Source: Streptomyces chromofuscus (GTDB taxonomy: Bacteria > Actinomycetota > Actinomycetes > Streptomycetales > Streptomycetaceae). Taken from it: DNA of 64,000 nucleotides. Both the position numbers and the translations under genes were made by a program. The stretch lies in assembly GCF_015160875.1 (NCBI RefSeq), contig NZ_CP063374.1, forward strand, positions 1,922,001 to 1,986,000, written 5' to 3'. Below are positions 61,784 to 64,000 of this stretch, one piece after another (the stretch's first letter is position 1; the number at the start of each line of letters is the position of its first letter). Under the pieces are notes generated by a model that was not told where the DNA came from, made no database searches, and saw only the letters and a list, made by a program, of their open reading frames with translations.

Positions 61784-63109
61784 TCAGTTCCCGTACGCCT
61801 TGGCCGCCGCGGCCTCCAGCTCGGCGGCGGTGCCCTTCGGGTCGGACGGGTCGCGCAGGAAGTCCTGCAGGATCTTCCATTCGCCGGCGCCCTTGGTGCC
61901 GCCGAAGGCCGCCGGCGCCTGGTCGGACATGTCGAAGCGGACCGAGTCGCCCGCGCCGACCAGGGACTCGGCGGTGGCCCGGGTGACGTCGTCGCCGTAG
62001 GAGGCGAGGTCCACCTTCTTGTTCGGGGACAGGTAGCCGCCCGCCCCGGCCCACACCGCCGCGGCCTCGGGGGTGGCGAGGTACTCCACGAGCTGCATCC
62101 CGGCCTCGGCGTTCTTGCCGTCCTTCAGGACGACGGCCGCGTCGCCGCCGCTGACGACCGGGGCGTCACCGCCGCCGACCGCGGGGAACGGGAAGAAGTT
62201 CGCGTCCTCGCCGATGGTTTTGCCGAACTGGTCCTTGGCGACACCCGCCACGAAGTCGCCCTCGTAGACCATGCCGGCCTCGGGCTTCGGCCCGAACACC
62301 TTCTCCACCGAGCCCGGGAAGTCGGTGTTGAGGGCGCCCTTCTGCCCGCCGGCCATCAGCTGCTTGTCCTTGAACAGCTTGCCGAGCGTGGTCAGCGCGT
62401 CGACCACCGACGCGTCCGTCCACTTCAGCTCGTGCGCGGCGAGCGCGTCGTACTTCTCCGGCCCGGCCTGGGAGAGGTAGATGTTCTCGAACCAGTCGGT
62501 GAGGGTCCAGCCGTCCTGGCCGGCGACCGAGAAGGCGGCGAGCCCGGAGTCGGAGACGGTCTGCCCGGCCTTCAGCATGTCCTCGTACGTCGTCGGCGGC
62601 TCGACCCCGGCCTGGGCGAGGGCGTCGGGGCTGTACCAGACGGTCGACTTGTGGGCGGCCTTGAAGTACAGGCCGTACAGCGTGCCGTCGACGCTGCCGT
62701 ACGTCTTCCAGACGTCCGCGTAGTTGGCGTCGACGGCGCCCTGCGCGGTCTTGGACAGCGGCGTGAGCCAGCCCTCCTTCGCGAACTGCTGGAGCACGCC
62801 GACCTGCGGGACCATCACCACGTCGGGCGCGTTCCCGCCCTCGATCTTGCTGCCGACGACGGTGGAGACGTTGTCCCCGGTGGACACGAACTGGGTCCTC
62901 GCGCCGGTCTTCTCGGTGAAGGCGTCCAGCACCTTCTGGAAGTTCTCCTGCTCACTGCCGGACCACACGCCCGCCACGGTGACCGTCTGGCCGCTGAGCG
63001 CCTTGTCACCGCCGCCGGCCGCGACCGGGCCGCCGCCGCAGGCGGTCGCGCCGAGCGCCAGGACGAGGGCGGTGCAGCCGGTGAGCAGGGTGGTACGTCG
63101 TCGCATCAT
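61784..63109 (-). CDS. ABC alpha-glucoside substrate-binding lipoprotein
   Basis: The 441-residue family 1 solute-binding protein has a signal peptide (MMRRRTTLLTG, hydrophobic core) ending in the lipobox-like LGATAC, so it should be lipid-anchored. Domain features are GGNAPDVVMVPQVG, GLYFKAAHKSTVWY and WKILQDFL. ATG 63109 has GAAGGGAC upstream; ATG 63106 is adjacent. The GH13 enzyme encoded 13 bp upstream points to maltose, trehalose or another alpha-glucoside as ligand. Confidence 0.88.
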   Translation of the reverse strand: MMRRRTTLLTGCTALVLALGATACGGGPVAAGGGDKALSGQTVTVAGVWSGSEQENFQKVLDAFTEKTGARTQFVSTGDNVSTVVGSKIEGGNAPDVVMVPQVGVLQQFAKEGWLTPLSKTAQGAVDANYADVWKTYGSVDGTLYGLYFKAAHKSTVWYSPDALAQAGVEPPTTYEDMLKAGQTVSDSGLAAFSVAGQDGWTLTDWFENIYLSQAGPEKYDALAAHELKWTDASVVDALTTLGKLFKDKQLMAGGQKGALNTDFPGSVEKVFGPKPEAGMVYEGDFVAGVAKDQFGKTIGEDANFFPFPAVGGGDAPVVSGGDAAVVLKDGKNAEAGMQLVEYLATPEAAAVWAGAGGYLSPNKKVDLASYGDDVTRATAESLVGAGDSVRFDMSDQAPAAFGGTKGAGEWKILQDFLRDPSDPKGTAAELEAAAAKAYGN

Positions 63110-63122
63110 CGTTGATGTCCCT

Positions 63123-64000
63123 TCAGGGGTTGGGAGTTGACGAGGGGTCGGTGATCCACCAGACGGCGGTGGAGCCGGGCAGCACCCCGGCCTCGGGGCA
63201 GGGCCCGCTCGCCAGCAGGGGGGTGCCGGAGACCGGCGCGGGCGTGGGGGCGGTGCCGAAGTTCACGGCGCAGACCAGGTCGTCGCCGCGGACGAAGGCC
63301 AGCACGCCCGGCGGGGTCTCCAGCCAGCGCAGCGTGCCCTCTCCCAACTGCGGCAGTGAGGAACGCAGTTGCAGGCCGTCGCGGTACAGGTGCCAGAAGG
63401 AGCGGGTGTCGGCGAGGGCCCGGTCGGTGGCGTGCTCGGCGAACCAGTCCGGCTGCGGCAGCCACGGCTTGACGCCCTCGACGCCGGAGGTGAAGCCGAA
63501 CGGGGAGGCCTGCCCCGACCAGGGCAGCGGCACCCGGCAGCCGTCGCGGATCCGGGCCCGGCTGCCGGTGCGGTGGAAGATCGGATCAGTGAGCACGTCG
63601 TCGGGCAGGTCGACGACCTCGGGCAGCCCCAGTTCCTCGCCCTGGTAGATGTACGCCGCTCCGGGCAGTGCCAGCATCAGCAGGGCGGCGGCGCGGGCCC
63701 GGGCGGCGCCGAGGCCGCTGCCCTCGGGGGCGGGTTCGCCGTAGCGGGTGACGGTGCGGACCTGGTCGTGGTTGTTGAGGACCCAGGTGACCGTGGAGCC
63801 GGTGCCGGCGATGTCCTGCATGGCCTCGGAGATGACCTTGCGGAAGGCGTCCGGGTTCCAGGGGGCGCCGAGCAGGTCGAAGAAGAAGGCCTGGTGCAGT
63901 TCGTCCGGGCGGACGTACAGCGCGTGCTCGCGGGCGGTCGGCACGGACACCTCGCCGACCAGCAGCCGCTCGCGGCCGTCGCGGGCGGCGTACTCGTCGC
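63123..64000 (-). CDS. GH13 alpha-glucosidase, 5' part outside window
   Basis: Only the C-terminal 292 codons are visible. They belong to a GH13 alpha-glucosidase/oligo-1,6-glucosidase: FFDLLGAPWNPDAFRKVI, the catalytic-region motif WVLNNHDQVRTVTRYG with its conserved NHD, ALLMLALPGAAYIYQGEELGLPEV and PLPWSG, then a C-terminal beta domain. It hydrolyses alpha-glucosides, probably in the cytoplasm after uptake by the transporter encoded downstream. The start and two catalytic acids lie beyond the edge. Confidence 0.9.
   Translation of the reverse strand, partial: DEYAARDGRERLLVGEVSVPTAREHALYVRPDELHQAFFFDLLGAPWNPDAFRKVISEAMQDIAGTGSTVTWVLNNHDQVRTVTRYGEPAPEGSGLGAARARAAALLMLALPGAAYIYQGEELGLPEVVDLPDDVLTDPIFHRTGSRARIRDGCRVPLPWSGQASPFGFTSGVEGVKPWLPQPDWFAEHATDRALADTRSFWHLYRDGLQLRSSLPQLGEGTLRWLETPPGVLAFVRGDDLVCAVNFGTAPTPAPVSGTPLLASGPCPEAGVLPGSTAVWWITDPSSTPNP

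Noticed and set aside
1..64000. CRISPR arrays, tRNA, rRNA, intact insertion sequences or a biosynthetic gene cluster
   Set aside because: No regularly spaced repeats, cloverleaf-like sequence, transposase frames, or polyketide/peptide synthase genes were seen.

Overview
The window is high-GC (about 70 percent) actinobacterial chromosome. Base composition, GTG and TTG starts, ATGA/GTGA overlaps, TAGNNT-type -10 boxes and gene families (ALF repeats, Holin-X with DUF3618, a sufR-led SUF operon, OpcA beside Zwf, heme A and heme O synthases near the pentose phosphate genes) all point to Streptomyces. Species is not assigned. No rRNA, tRNA, CRISPR array or intact mobile element is visible.

Layout. 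1-7.7 kb: four exported proteins. They are a truncated nuclease-like protein, a trypsin-fold protein with FG-GAP repeats that has lost two catalytic residues, a small exported protein, and a divergent 1123-residue ALF-repeat/coiled-coil protein. 7.9-10.3 kb: an alpha-ketoglutarate semialdehyde dehydrogenase and a divergent IclR regulator around a dyad. 10.4-15.9 kb: an orphan class B PBP, a purine permease, a DinB-like enzyme and an MFS exporter. 15.9-19.0 kb: an uncharacterised protein, a 5-dehydro-4-deoxyglucarate dehydratase and a uronate dehydrogenase on paired divergent promoters. With the aldehyde dehydrogenase this is most of an oxidative uronate pathway. 19.3-24.3 kb: DeoR regulator, binding protein, two permeases and a zinc dehydrogenase, probably for a polyol; no ATPase gene. 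24.5-30.2 kb: double TerD protein, TetR regulator, gene debris including a TROVE/vWA relic, a PhoX-type phosphatase with a PHO box, and a conserved hypothetical. 30.5-37.2 kb: secreted nuclease, envelope proteins, a 44-codon gene coupled to a zinc-ribbon protein, DapA, small genes and an integrase relic.

37.4-45.4 kb: DapD, then the leftward operon sufR-sufB-sufD-Rieske-sufC-sufS-sufU-sufT, with a CAAC-N6-GTTG operator on the sufR start codon and a strong terminator. 45.5-52.4 kb: a doubly frameshifted aminoglycoside acetyltransferase relic, an ABC-2 exporter, heme A synthase, a nucleotidyltransferase, an amidohydrolase, a small conserved protein and heme O synthase. 52.8-59.5 kb: tkt-tal-zwf-opcA-pgl. 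Transketolase and transaldolase run the non-oxidative branch; Zwf, OpcA and Pgl run the NADPH-forming branch. The expected pgl stop is TGT, so the frame runs on across the opposing permease gene. 59.5-64 kb: a leftward alpha-glucoside operon (GH13 glucosidase, binding protein, two permeases). Its first permease carries an extra extracytoplasmic domain, and the two permease genes are joined by a 17-bp triplication that makes two six-codon mini-ORFs.

The most unusual items are the pgl stop loss, the mini-ORF relay, the permease with an inserted domain, the catalytically dead FG-GAP protease, the 41-bp duplication that rewrites a DUF3618 C-terminus, and the TROVE and integrase relics. No complete, clearly new system could be shown from sequence alone. 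The ALF/exported-protein cluster at 0-7.7 kb and the uncharacterised gene coupled to the sugar-acid dehydratase are the best candidates for new function.
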